NCBI GenBank assembly: GCA_964477345.1
Contig: CAYZDL010000014.1
Location: 1-42,696 of the forward strand
Reading direction: 5' to 3'
Length of the DNA stretch: 42,696 bases
DNA from: JAJZEO01 sp964477345
GTDB taxonomy: Bacteria > Chlamydiota > Chlamydiia > Chlamydiales > 2-12-FULL-49-11
Shown: piece after piece, positions 17,705-27,130 of the stretch
Layout of the letters: each line of letters opens with the position of its first letter
Numbering within the stretch: the first letter of the stretch is position 1
Notes under the pieces: model-generated
What the model was told of the DNA's origin: nothing
The model's input: the letters and a program-made list of their open reading frames with translations, nothing else
The model's database searches: none
Program-made: the position numbers and the translations under genes

Positions 17705-17773
17705 TTATGGCCTATCATGCAACTATCAGGCATTAATCAAAAGAATTTTGTTATCTATTTGATTGTAAACAAT

Positions 17774-17802
17774 ATGGGCAGCCACTTTTGGTGACTGCCC
17801 AT
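17774..17802 (-). terminator. Rho-independent-like terminator after rpoC
   Basis: ATGGGCAGTCAC-CAAAA-GTGGCTGCCCAT (minus-strand reading) forms a 12-bp stem with one G-U pair and a 5-base loop, starting 6 bases after the rpoC stop codon. It is followed by ATTGTTTAC, a weak T-tract. It most likely ends the rpo operon before tal. Confidence 0.7.
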
Positions 17803-17807
17803 GAGAA

Positions 17808-20800
17808 CTATACTTGGACGAATTCCTCTTCATTATCGAAAGAGAACTCGAAATCGTCGTCCTTCTCTTGCTGAACGTTTTTCTTCAAGCGACGATCATA
17901 CCGTATGTGTCCTGTACCGGATGGCATTTGCTGCCCGGTAATGATGTTCGACTTGAAATCAAGGAGATAATCGACTTTTCCTTCACAAGCTGCATCAGTA
18001 AGAACCCTCGTGGTCTCCATAAATGAAGCCGCTGAGAAATACGATTCTGTTCCGAGAGACGCTTTAGTAATACCGAGAAGAACAGGAGCTGCTTGCGCAG
18101 GTCTTCCACCTTCATCAATAACCTTACGATTCTGAATATGGAACTGTTTCTTATCGATGTCTTCACCATAAAGGAACGTCGTGTCACCTGGGTCAGTAAT
18201 GCGAACCTTTTGAAGCATCTGACGGACGATAATTTCAATGTGCTTATCGTTAATGTCAACACCCTGAAGGCGGTAAACTTCTTGAACTTGGTTAACCAAG
18301 TATTTTTGAAGTTCCCTTACACCGCAAATTTCCAGAATTTCCTGTGGTCTAACAATACCTTCAGTAATTTGCTGACCTTTTTCGACGTGATTTCCTCGCT
18401 GTACGATAAGGTGCTTGGACAATGGGATGAGATGTTCCTCTTCCATACCCGACTCTTCATCTCGAACGACGACGATACGTTTATTTTTCTGGACACCTTT
18501 GAAGTCGATAATTCCATCGATTTTCGCAATTTCGGCAGCATCTTTCGGTTTCCTTGCTTCAAAAAGCTCGGCAACACGAGGTAGACCACCCGTGATATCC
18601 TTCGTCTTAACCGCACCTTTAGGCAATCTAGCTAATTGAGTACCAGCCTCCACCATTTCGCCTTCTGTTACTGAAAGAAGGGCACTACTTGGGATTGCAT
18701 AAGTACCGATCAGATCAGTACACTCTGAATCAGAGTAAATAACGACCTGTGGGTGCAATTCACCACGGTGTTGTTTTACGACAATCTCGGCTCCACCTGT
18801 CTGCTTATTGATCGTTTTCTGAGTAGAAATCCCCTCAATAAGGTCTTCAAACTTTACATAACCGCCTTTTTCGCAAATGATCGGGAAGTTGTGTTGCTCA
18901 ACATTAGCAATCCTTTGCCCTGGTTTGATCCTTGATCCATCTGATATTAAAATCTCCGATCCAAGCTCAATCCCAAATGTGGCAAGAGGTTCAATCGACT
19001 TTGTGCTAATGAGTTTTTTGTACTCTTCGAGATTCCTTCCTTCATCCTTAACGACATGCAAAAAGCCGTTTTTGTTCAAAGCCAACCAGACGCCATCTTT
19101 GTTCTTAACACAACGAACATCTTGATAGACCAAGATACCATCATGCTGAGATTCTACCTCTGGGTTAGAGACCGCAGAAGCGATACCTCCCAAGTGGAAC
19201 GTTCTCATCGTGAGCTGCGTACCAGGTTCACCAATTGACTGAGCGGCGATAATTCCAACGGCCTCTCCCTTAGCCACTTTTCGTCCGTTAGCAAGATTGA
19301 TACCGTAACACTTAGTACAAATTCCTCTTTTTGATTCACAAGTAAGAGTAGAACGAATTCTTAAGCTCTCAACCCCTGCATCATCAATTTTTTCAGCTTG
19401 TATGCGAGTTAAGATCTCTCCTGCCTTAGCAATCAATTGAGTATTGTCCCCTGGCATATAGAGGTCTTCACAAATAGCCCGTCCAAATATACGGTCTTTG
19501 AGAGGCAATAATTCTTCTTGGCCTTGCTTGATCGCTGACACTTCAATGCCACCTAGAGTACCACAATCGTCCTCATTGACAAGCACATCTTGAGCTACGT
19601 CAACAAGTCTTCTTGTCAAATAACCTGAGTCAGCTGTTTTAAGCGCCGTATCAGAGAGACCCTTACGAGCACCGTGAGAAGAGATAAAGTATTCAAGAAC
19701 GCTCAATCCTTCACGGAAGTTTGACGTAATTGGAGACTCAATAATCTCGCCCGACGGTTTTGCCATCAAGCCCCTTAAAGCTCCCAACTGTCTCAACTGA
19801 GATTTGTTACCTCGAGCACCTGAGTCAATCATCATGTAAAGCGGGTTAGGCTCTCCCAAACGAGGTTTCATGACTAAATCATAAACCATGTCAGAGAGGT
19901 GTTCGGTGATATCTGTCCAGATCGAAATGATCTTTGACTTTCGCTCACCCTCTGTAATGATACCGTCCTCATACTGCTGAACAACCTGGCTTACTTTTAC
20001 CTTTGTCTCTTCGATTAGAGCTGCTTTATTCTCAGGAATGATGACGTCGGCAATACCCATTGAGAGTCCTGATTTAGTCGCTTGGTCAAATCCAAGTTGC
20101 TTAATATCATCGAGGAAACGAACAGTTCTCTCAAGTCCAACTCTTTTGTAAGTCTCGAGAACAAGTTCTCCAAGTCTTTTCTTTCTTAACGAGTAGTTTT
20201 GAAATCCTAACTCTTTAGGAACTACCGTGTTAAATAAGACCCTTCCTGGAGTTGTTTCAATTAAGCTACCATCATCAAGGCGGACAATAATCTTTTCATG
20301 AATAGGAATTCCTCGTCCTGTATCATCGATCCTCTCCCCTTCTTTTGCTTTTATGTGGCTACGCCATGTATAGCTTCCTGAAGCCTGCATAGCAACCAAC
20401 ACTTCCGCAGTCGAAGAAAACTTACGAAGTTTTTCACTCTGGTCTTTCTTGACAACGCTAGGATCAGCCATCACATAGTAAAGACCTAAGATCATATCCT
20501 GAGATGGGATCGCAACAGGTTTTCCTGAAGAAGGAAGGAAAATGTTGTCTGGTGCCATCATCAAGACTCTAGCTTCAATTTGAGCTTCGATTGAAAGAGG
20601 TACGTGAACGGCCATTTGGTCACCGTCAAAGTCAGCGTTGAAAGCCGAACACACTAATGGGTGAACTCGAATCGCTTTACCTTCAATCAAGACCGGTTCA
20701 AACGCTTGAAGTCCTAATCTGTGTAGAGTTGGAGCTCGGTTTAGAAGCACAGGGTGACCTTTAATGATCTCCTCAAGCACGTCCCACACTTTCGGATCCT

Positions 20801-22055
20801 CTCTTTGGATCATCTTTTTTGCAGAGCGGATTGTATATACATACCCGTAGTCTTTTAGACGTTTAACAATGAATGGCTCAAATAACTCAAGGGCCATTTT
20901 CTTTGGTAAACCGCATTGATTGAACTTTAATTCGGGTCCTACGACGATTACCGAACGACCTGAATAGTCAACCCTCTTTCCAAGAAGGTTTTGACGGAAA
21001 CGACCTTGCTTTCCTTTCAACATTTCAGAGAGCGACTTTAACGGTCTGTTTCCAGCACCCATTACTGGGTGTCCGTGGCGACCATTATCGAACAAGGCAT
21101 CGACAGCCTCTTGAAGCATCCTTTTCTCATTTCGAATGATCACATCTGGCGTCTTCAATTTGAGAATTGCTTTCAAACGGTTGTTTCTGTTGATCACCCT
21201 TCTATAAAGATCGTTGAGGTCGGATGTAGCAAAACGGCCACCATCTAGTGGGACCAATGGTCTAAGATCAGGCGGGGTGACAGGAACACATCTCATCACC
21301 ATCCAATCAGGATTGTTTCCTGAATGAGTAAATGTCTCGACGATCTTAAGTCTCTTTGCGATTTTCATTCTGGCTTGAAGAGATTTTGTCTTACGGAGCT
21401 TATCTTTAAGCTCATCAATAGTGGCAAGCAAGTTCTCGCTGCCTAAAAGAACCTTAATTGCCTCTCCACCCATCATAGCTTTGAATGAATCGGGACCCCA
21501 TTTTTCTTGAGCTTCTCTGTATTCAACGTCATTGAGGAGCTGTTTTTTTTCTAGGGTTGTACGACCTCTCATCAAAAACGCCATTAAAAGTAAAAACGTC
21601 NNNNNNNNNNGACCTGGATCAACAACTGTGTATTCTTCGTAATAAATGACTCTCTCGAGATCCCCCGCAGGCATTCCCAAAAGGTTACCAATTCTTGAAG
21701 GTTGTGTCTTAAAAAACCAAATATGAACAACGGGTACCGCCAATTCGATGTGCGCCATTCGTTCACGTCTTACTTTAGAGAGAGTGACCTCCACTCCACA
21801 ACGATCGCAAACAATCCCCTTGTGTTTAATTTTCTTGTACTTACCGCAAGCACACTCCCAGTCGCGTGTAGGACCGAAGATTTTTTCGCAAAAGAGACCG
21901 CCTTTTTCGGGCTTAAAAGTTCGGTAGTTGATCGTTTCAGGTTTCTTAATCTCCCCGCGAGACCATTCATCGCGAATGACATCATCAGAGGCTATGCGAA
22001 TCGATAAATTTTCAAAATAATTACTTTGAAAATCTTCTTTTTCTTGTTCAGTCAT
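17808..22055 (-). CDS. rpoC: DNA-directed RNA polymerase subunit beta'
   Basis: The largest RNA polymerase subunit. The N-terminal zinc ribbon (CACGKYKKIKHKGIVCDRC, ~70-90), the catalytic NADFDGDQMAVH (three Mg-binding Asp, ~480), the bridge-helix/trigger-loop region (ESPITSNFREGLSVLEYFISSHGARKG) and the second zinc site (CESKRGICTKCYG) are all present. The frame is 1415 codons, but 16 of these come from an anomaly at 21564-21611: a 10-N gap plus 37-38 bases that do not fit the family. The normal sequence would run VDPG directly into RTTLEKKQLL. Without them the protein is 1399 residues, close to the 1396 of C. trachomatis. It lies 65 bases after rpoB. Confidence 0.96.
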   Translation of the reverse strand: MTEQEKEDFQSNYFENLSIRIASDDVIRDEWSRGEIKKPETINYRTFKPEKGGLFCEKIFGPTRDWECACGKYKKIKHKGIVCDRCGVEVTLSKVRRERMAHIELAVPVVHIWFFKTQPSRIGNLLGMPAGDLERVIYYEEYTVVDPGXXXXTFLLLMAFLMRGRTTLEKKQLLNDVEYREAQEKWGPDSFKAMMGGEAIKVLLGSENLLATIDELKDKLRKTKSLQARMKIAKRLKIVETFTHSGNNPDWMVMRCVPVTPPDLRPLVPLDGGRFATSDLNDLYRRVINRNNRLKAILKLKTPDVIIRNEKRMLQEAVDALFDNGRHGHPVMGAGNRPLKSLSEMLKGKQGRFRQNLLGKRVDYSGRSVIVVGPELKFNQCGLPKKMALELFEPFIVKRLKDYGYVYTIRSAKKMIQREDPKVWDVLEEIIKGHPVLLNRAPTLHRLGLQAFEPVLIEGKAIRVHPLVCSAFNADFDGDQMAVHVPLSIEAQIEARVLMMAPDNIFLPSSGKPVAIPSQDMILGLYYVMADPSVVKKDQSEKLRKFSSTAEVLVAMQASGSYTWRSHIKAKEGERIDDTGRGIPIHEKIIVRLDDGSLIETTPGRVLFNTVVPKELGFQNYSLRKKRLGELVLETYKRVGLERTVRFLDDIKQLGFDQATKSGLSMGIADVIIPENKAALIEETKVKVSQVVQQYEDGIITEGERKSKIISIWTDITEHLSDMVYDLVMKPRLGEPNPLYMMIDSGARGNKSQLRQLGALRGLMAKPSGEIIESPITSNFREGLSVLEYFISSHGARKGLSDTALKTADSGYLTRRLVDVAQDVLVNEDDCGTLGGIEVSAIKQGQEELLPLKDRIFGRAICEDLYMPGDNTQLIAKAGEILTRIQAEKIDDAGVESLRIRSTLTCESKRGICTKCYGINLANGRKVAKGEAVGIIAAQSIGEPGTQLTMRTFHLGGIASAVSNPEVESQHDGILVYQDVRCVKNKDGVWLALNKNGFLHVVKDEGRNLEEYKKLISTKSIEPLATFGIELGSEILISDGSRIKPGQRIANVEQHNFPIICEKGGYVKFEDLIEGISTQKTINKQTGGAEIVVKQHRGELHPQVVIYSDSECTDLIGTYAIPSSALLSVTEGEMVEAGTQLARLPKGAVKTKDITGGLPRVAELFEARKPKDAAEIAKIDGIIDFKGVQKNKRIVVVRDEESGMEEEHLIPLSKHLIVQRGNHVEKGQQITEGIVRPQEILEICGVRELQKYLVNQVQEVYRLQGVDINDKHIEIIVRQMLQKVRITDPGDTTFLYGEDIDKKQFHIQNRKVIDEGGRPAQAAPVLLGITKASLGTESYFSAASFMETTRVLTDAACEGKVDYLLDFKSNIITGQQMPSGTGHIRYDRRLKKNVQQEKDDDFEFSFDNEEEFVQV
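21564..21611. other. Assembly gap (10 Ns) with adjoining extra sequence inside rpoC
   Basis: Ns occupy 21601-21610. On the plus strand the 5-base GACCT appears at 21562-21566 and again at 21611-21615, on either side of the unexplained segment. The 33 bases between the first GACCT and the Ns encode a hydrophobic LLLMAFLM stretch in the rpoC frame that belongs to no known beta' sequence. Two explanations: a scaffold join with a bad contig end, or a collapsed insertion flanked by a target-site duplication. The reading frame continues only by chance of the N count. Confidence 0.8.
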
Positions 22056-22120
22056 TGACTATTCTCTCCACCAAAAGAGGTTAATAGGTGGCAACCGTCA
22101 AGTAGCCACCTAAATACTAG

Positions 22121-25100
22121 TTATTCTTGTCCAGTTTCTGCTCTTACATCCAAACAAAGTCCTTGCATTTCTTTCACAAGAACATTGAATGATTCAGGAA
22201 TTCCTGCAGTTAGGAAGTTATCGCCTTTTACAATCGATTCGTAGATACGAGTTCTACCGGCCACGTCATCTGATTTGACCGTCAACATCTCTTGTAGGAG
22301 GTTTGCAGCACCATACGCTTCTAGAGCCCATACCTCCATCTCACCGAATCTCTGACCACCCATCTGTGCTTTACCGCCTAATGGCTGCTGAGTAACAAGT
22401 GAGTAAGGTCCTATCGCACGAGCGTGGATCTTATCGGCCACTAAGTGTGAAAGCTTCAACATGTAGATGTATCCGACGACGATGCGGTTGTCAAATCTCT
22501 CTCCAGTTCTTCCGTCATAGAGATGGATCTTCCCATCATTAGAAAAACCAACTTCCTTCATCATCTTCCATATTTCACTTTCTGGAAAACCTTGGAAAAC
22601 AGGGCTTTTCACATAGATACCCGATCTTTTAGCTGCAATACCGAGGTGAGTCTCTAACATCTGACCCAAATTCATCCTCGATGGTACCCCGAGTGGATTT
22701 AAGATAATCTCAACCGTTTCACCATTGTCAAGGTAAGGCATGTCACACTCTGGAACAAGGTTTGATACAACCCCTTTGTTACCGTGACGTCCTGCCATCT
22801 TATCCCCGACTTGGAGCTTTCTCTTGGTGGCTACGTAAACTTTCACCTGTCTTATGACACCTGCCTCAAGCTCAACGTCTCCTTTACGGAGAAATTCGGT
22901 ATGAGATTTGTATTCCATTTCCAAGTTTTCATGAGCACGCTTATGATCAACTAAGATTTGCTTCATCGTCTCATAAGTTTCACAAGCTGGAATGATGAGA
23001 TCAGAGAGATTCTCTTGCTCCAACATCTCAATCATCTCTTGTGTCACTTCTGCACCTTCAGCAATAATTACATCGCCGCTCTTCTTATGCATGATCGACA
23101 TAGGAGCCGGTTCATCCATCAAAAGAACACCTAATTTTTCGTGAAGTTCAAGTGATAACTCAAGCTCTTTATCTTTGAATTCTTTCTGCAGATCTTGAAC
23201 CTTCGTCTTTTCTTCAACGAGTTCATCGTCTGTTTTGGATAAACGGTCACGGCGGCTAAATACTTTGACATCCATGACGACTCCCTCAGTTCCAGGGGGA
23301 GCAGTCAAAGAGGCATCTTTTACATCTGCCGCTTTTTCTCCGAAAATTGCACGTAATAGACGCTCTTCAGGAGAAAGCTCAGTTTCAGACTTAGGAGTGA
23401 TTTTTCCAACCAAGATGTCCCCTGGTTTTACTTCAGAACCAATACGTATGATTCCGTCATCTCCTAAATTACGAAGAGCTTCTTCAGATACATTCGGAAT
23501 ATCTCGTGTAATTTCTTCTTTTCCTAATTTTGTATCTCGAGCTGTCAATTCAAATTCTTCCAAATAGATCGAGGTATAATAATCTTCCCTGATCAATTTT
23601 TCAGAGATAATGATCGCATCCTCATAGTTGTAACCGCACCAAGGCATGAACGCGACTAGCACGTTTTTACCCAAGGCAACCTCACCACGATCTGTCGATG
23701 GACCATCAGCTAGCACGTCTCCTGCAATCACCTCATCGCCTACTTCAACAAGAGGCGTTTGGTTTATACATGTGCCTGAATTTGAACGAATAAATTTTTT
23801 CAAATGGTAAGTTCTTTTGATCAAAACGTTTGCCTTAGAGGCCACGACGATCTTAAAGCCGTCCACATAATCGATAATTCCATCCTCATCGGCAATCACA
23901 ACTGCGCCAGAGTCTTTCGCCGCACGAGTTTCAACACCTGTACCAACGATTGGAGAATCTGTCTTCAACAAAGGCACTGCTTGACGTTGCATGTTCGATC
24001 CCATCAAAGCCCTGTTGGCGTCATCGTGCTCCAAGAATGGAATCAAACCAGTGACAATCGAAACAAGCTGCTTTGGAGAAACGTCCATGTGGGTCACAAG
24101 ATTTGCAGCCATAACAGCTGATTCACCGTTGCTTCTTGCCCAAACTCTGTCTTCAGCAAACATCTTAAAGTCATCAAGTGCAGCAGAAGCCTGTGCAATA
24201 ACGCACATCTCTTCCTGATCCGCAGTCATATATTCGATTTCATCTGTAACAACTCCTTCTCGGACAATCCTATAAGGTGTTTCAATAAAACCAAATTCGT
24301 TAATTTTTGCGAATGCTGATAAGGAAGTGATCAAACCGATGTTTGGTCCTTCAGGCGTTTCTGTAGGACATATCCTTCCATAGTGACTTGGATGAACGTC
24401 ACGAACTTCAAATCCGGCGCGCTCACGGTTCAAGCCTCCAGGCCCTAGTGAAGAGAGACGTCTTTTATGAGTTAATTCAGCAACAGGGTTAGTTTGGTCC
24501 ATAAACTGAGAAAGCTGTGAACGACCAAAGAAGTCCTTAATGACTGATTGAAAACCCTTAGCGGAAATAATTTTTCCCGGCGTCAAAGTATCAGAAGCGA
24601 AATCAAAAAGATTCATTCTTTCTTTAATGATTTTTTCCATTCGAACAAAACCAATACGGCATTGGTTTTGAACAAGCTCGCCCACAGAACGGACTCGTCT
24701 GTTTGCTAAGTGGTCAATATCATCAATAAAAGCCCTTTCATCACCTTGTCTAAGCTTAATCAAGTACTTTATCGCATGGATGATGTCCTCTTTTTTTAAG
24801 GTCACCTGCTCTAGTACTGCTTCAGAAGTCTCTAAATCAAGTTTTTTGTTTAATTTATATCGTCCTACTTTTCCTAGGTTATATCTTTTAGGATCAAAGA
24901 ACAATCTCATGATCAGTGACCGAGCATTCGAAAGTGTTGATGGCTCACCAGGTCTGATCTTTCTATAGAAATCCTTAAGCGCGGACTCATATGAATCAGT
25001 AGGATCTTTTGCAAGCATTTTAATAATCGGTGACGACTCATCAGCATCTTCAGCAATTCTGATTGAAGAGATATTCGCGTCGAGAATTCTCTTCAACATT

Positions 25101-25882
25101 GCTGTTGTTAGCTTCTCTGATGCCTTTCCAAAAATCACACCATTTTCTTCGTCAACAACATCTTCGGCAAGTATCTTACCGACAATTTTTGCAAAATCTT
25201 TGTCAGATTTGATTTTAATCTTTCTAGTACTGAAAAATTCTTCAATGATATCGGAATCTGTAGAATAACCTAGAGTACGGATAAATGAAGTGGCCAAGAC
25301 TTTTCGGCGTCTTTTCTTCTTGTCGACATAGATATAGATCATGTCATTGATGTCGAAAGCTCCCTCTAGCCATGAACCTCGATAAGGAATCACACGGAAA
25401 GAGTAGAGAATGTTCCCCTTAGGATGTTTTTCTTGTTCAAAACAAATCCCTGGTGATCGGTGAAGCTGTGATACAATTACTCGCTCAGCTCCATTCACGA
25501 CGAAAGTCCCTTGTGGGGTCATCAAGGGAATGGTTCCCATGTAAACTTCTTCTTCTTTGATTCCAGTTTCATCCGTTAGGCGGAACTTCGCCTTAAGTGC
25601 GGCATTATAGGTGATTCCCCTGCGAACACATTCTTCAGGCTCATACTTTGGAACCCCTAAAAAATATGAAATGTACTCAAGTACAATCTTTTCATCGAAG
25701 CTCTTTACAGGAAAAACTTCTTGAAATACTTCCTCAATACCGATACCGTCACGTTCAGACTCAAGCCTATCAAGCTGCAAAAAGTCACGGTATGACTTTA
25801 TCTGAACCTCAATGAGATTTGGAAGATCGATTATTTCTTCTTGTTCGGTAAAACTCACTCGTCTAGGCGGCTTTTTGAGCAT
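22121..25882 (-). CDS. rpoB: DNA-directed RNA polymerase subunit beta
   Basis: A 1253-residue catalytic subunit, matching the ~1252 of C. trachomatis. The rifampicin-binding region (FFGRSQLSQFMDQTNP and THKRRLSSLGPGG, ~460-490) shows no classic resistance substitution that I can see. GRICPTETPEGPNIGL, the MPWCGYNYEDAI block (~760) and the C-terminal KLSHLVADKIHARAIGPYSLVTQQPLGGKAQMGGQRFGEMEVWALEAYGA region are intact. The gene is separated from rplL by an unusually long 302-base spacer with hairpins. Confidence 0.97.
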   Translation of the reverse strand: MLKKPPRRVSFTEQEEIIDLPNLIEVQIKSYRDFLQLDRLESERDGIGIEEVFQEVFPVKSFDEKIVLEYISYFLGVPKYEPEECVRRGITYNAALKAKFRLTDETGIKEEEVYMGTIPLMTPQGTFVVNGAERVIVSQLHRSPGICFEQEKHPKGNILYSFRVIPYRGSWLEGAFDINDMIYIYVDKKKRRRKVLATSFIRTLGYSTDSDIIEEFFSTRKIKIKSDKDFAKIVGKILAEDVVDEENGVIFGKASEKLTTAMLKRILDANISSIRIAEDADESSPIIKMLAKDPTDSYESALKDFYRKIRPGEPSTLSNARSLIMRLFFDPKRYNLGKVGRYKLNKKLDLETSEAVLEQVTLKKEDIIHAIKYLIKLRQGDERAFIDDIDHLANRRVRSVGELVQNQCRIGFVRMEKIIKERMNLFDFASDTLTPGKIISAKGFQSVIKDFFGRSQLSQFMDQTNPVAELTHKRRLSSLGPGGLNRERAGFEVRDVHPSHYGRICPTETPEGPNIGLITSLSAFAKINEFGFIETPYRIVREGVVTDEIEYMTADQEEMCVIAQASAALDDFKMFAEDRVWARSNGESAVMAANLVTHMDVSPKQLVSIVTGLIPFLEHDDANRALMGSNMQRQAVPLLKTDSPIVGTGVETRAAKDSGAVVIADEDGIIDYVDGFKIVVASKANVLIKRTYHLKKFIRSNSGTCINQTPLVEVGDEVIAGDVLADGPSTDRGEVALGKNVLVAFMPWCGYNYEDAIIISEKLIREDYYTSIYLEEFELTARDTKLGKEEITRDIPNVSEEALRNLGDDGIIRIGSEVKPGDILVGKITPKSETELSPEERLLRAIFGEKAADVKDASLTAPPGTEGVVMDVKVFSRRDRLSKTDDELVEEKTKVQDLQKEFKDKELELSLELHEKLGVLLMDEPAPMSIMHKKSGDVIIAEGAEVTQEMIEMLEQENLSDLIIPACETYETMKQILVDHKRAHENLEMEYKSHTEFLRKGDVELEAGVIRQVKVYVATKRKLQVGDKMAGRHGNKGVVSNLVPECDMPYLDNGETVEIILNPLGVPSRMNLGQMLETHLGIAAKRSGIYVKSPVFQGFPESEIWKMMKEVGFSNDGKIHLYDGRTGERFDNRIVVGYIYMLKLSHLVADKIHARAIGPYSLVTQQPLGGKAQMGGQRFGEMEVWALEAYGAANLLQEMLTVKSDDVAGRTRIYESIVKGDNFLTAGIPESFNVLVKEMQGLCLDVRAETGQE

Positions 25883-25993
25883 TGATCCCCCTTACTACTA
25901 TGGATAGTGTGAATAATTGTTGAATAGCCAATTTGCAAAAAATAACTCTTTTTTGAGAATTCCAAAATTTGAACTTCTCTCTTAATAGCACGA

Positions 25994-26026
25994 AGCAGAA
26001 GACGACTCTTAAGCCTGTCTTCTGCT
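25994..26026 (-). promoter_or_regulatory. Hairpin in the rplL-rpoB spacer (attenuator or processing site)
   Basis: AGCAGAAGAC (25994-26003) and GTCTTCTGCT (26017-26026) are perfect 10-base inverted repeats with a 13-base loop, about 110 bases before the rpoB start. There is no T-tract after it, so full termination is unlikely; partial attenuation or RNase processing fits better. Confidence 0.5.
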
Positions 26027-26100
26027 CCAAGAAACTCAAAACTGACTGCTTAATCCTATCAACCAATGATTTAATCACCAGCGTTAACTGTTAGTATTCA

Positions 26101-26156
26101 GCCTCAAAATTTGTCTGCTCAGGTTAAACTGACAGTCCTGAGGTTTCTAAAGAGGC
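26101..26156 (-). promoter_or_regulatory. Two-tier inverted repeat downstream of rplL
   Basis: The outer arms GCCTC (26101-26105) and GAGGC (26152-26156) enclose inner arms CTCAGG (26118-26123) and CCTGAG (26137-26142). It begins about 28 bases after the rplL stop. A competing TCAG/CTGA pairing exists in the loop. It is probably a 3' stabilising or partial termination structure. Confidence 0.35.
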
Positions 26157-26184
26157 ACCACTATTTTGATGATGCCTTCTTGTA

Positions 26185-26589
26185 TTAAAGACCTTTAAGC
26201 TCAACTTTTCCGCCAGCTTCTTCGACCTTTTTCTTGATCTCATGAGCTTCTGCTTTTGTAGCTGATTTCTTAATTTCGCTAGGTACTCCCTCAACAAGTT
26301 CTTTTGCTTCTTTTAGACCAAGCCCTGTTACTTCACGAACTGCTTTAATGATAGCAATTTTCTTAGTATCATCAGCGCCGACTAATTTAACTTCGAACTC
26401 TGTTGACTCTTCAACAGCTTCAGCACCAGCTCCTGCTGCGGCTACTGCAGGTCCTGCAAAAGCGACTGCGGCGGCTGCTGCTTTAACGTCCCATTTCTCT
26501 TCAAGGAGTTTTTTAAGATTTGACAAGTCCAATACTGATAGATGGCTTAATGTCTCAACAATTTCTTCTAGGTTTAGTGTCTTACTCAC
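26185..26589 (-). CDS. rplL: 50S ribosomal protein L7/L12
   Basis: A 134-residue stalk protein, present as several copies per ribosome and recruiting translation factors. It has the N-terminal dimerisation helices (EEIVETLSHLSVLDLSNLKKLLEEKW), an Ala-rich hinge (AAAAAVAFAGPAVAAAGAGAE, ~38-58) and the C-terminal domain with KIAIIKAVREVTGLGLKEAKELVEG (~80-104), the factor-binding surface. It follows rplJ after 19 bases, as usual for the L10-L12 pair. Confidence 0.97.
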   Translation of the reverse strand: MSKTLNLEEIVETLSHLSVLDLSNLKKLLEEKWDVKAAAAAVAFAGPAVAAAGAGAEAVEESTEFEVKLVGADDTKKIAIIKAVREVTGLGLKEAKELVEGVPSEIKKSATKAEAHEIKKKVEEAGGKVELKGL

Positions 26590-26608
26590 GGTTGTTTTCC
26601 CCTATAGT

Positions 26609-27130
26609 TTAAGATTCTTTTTTAGCTTTATTTTCCAAGCAGTAAATGACACTCGTCAATAACGCTTGTAGTACTCCCAATGTCTGTGTCATCGGCGCTT
26701 CTAGTGTACCTAAGAATTGCGCTCTCATTTCATTGAGAGATGGGAGTTTTGATACCTCTTCGAATTCAGTTGGTGAACATTTTTTTCCATCAAAATGGCC
26801 CCCCAAAATCTTGAATTTCTCAGTATTGCTTTTCTTAAAGTCGAATAACACCTTTGTCATCGCTATGAATGATGCATTCGTAATGACCAAGCCTACGTGT
26901 CCTTCTAACTCGTTTAGCTCATATTGGAGATCGAGCTGAGCAGCAGCTTTAAGAAAAACTCTTTTTTTAACTGCAACAAAATCGCCCCCTGTCGCAGCAA
27001 TCTGCTCGCGAAAAGCGGCAAACTCATTGGCAGTAAGCTTCTCATATCCAGTTAAAATAAACCCTACTTCAGGTTTTAGGTTTGATCTAACCTCGTCGAG
27101 CAATAACGTTTTCTCTTTTCTCATATTCAA
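26609..27130 (-). CDS. rplJ: 50S ribosomal protein L10
   Basis: A 173-residue protein anchoring the L7/L12 stalk. The N-terminal rRNA/L11-binding domain includes LTANEFAAFREQIAATGGDFVAVKKRVFLKAAAQ (~32-65), where L10 proteins normally have the K-N-R/T-L stretch; the C-terminal helix that binds L12 dimers follows. It begins right after the rplA stop (one base). Confidence 0.94.
   Translation of the reverse strand: MNMRKEKTLLLDEVRSNLKPEVGFILTGYEKLTANEFAAFREQIAATGGDFVAVKKRVFLKAAAQLDLQYELNELEGHVGLVITNASFIAMTKVLFDFKKSNTEKFKILGGHFDGKKCSPTEFEEVSKLPSLNEMRAQFLGTLEAPMTQTLGVLQALLTSVIYCLENKAKKES

Larger units (their letters stand above)
25883..26184 (-). other. 302-base rplL-rpoB spacer, no gene
   Basis: No credible coding frame: a 71-codon frame at 25863-26078 overlaps the rpoB start and has no protein-like features. 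The spacer contains two separate inverted-repeat structures (25994-26026 and 26101-26156). In E. coli the equivalent spacer holds an attenuator and an RNase III site that set the ratio of L7/L12 to polymerase subunits; a similar role is inferred here. Confidence 0.55.

Noticed and set aside
18093..18584. 163-codon plus-strand frame inside rpoC
   Set aside because: Antisense to a highly conserved coding region; no Shine-Dalgarno, composition follows the complement of rpoC codons.
21564..21611. Intein or self-splicing intron in rpoC
   Set aside because: No splicing-block motifs visible, inteins do not leave target duplications, and the foreign part seen is only 33 bases; cannot be tested because of the Ns.
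25863..26078. 71-codon minus-strand frame overlapping the rpoB start
   Set aside because: Overlaps rpoB in another frame and a hairpin; no protein-like pattern or family.
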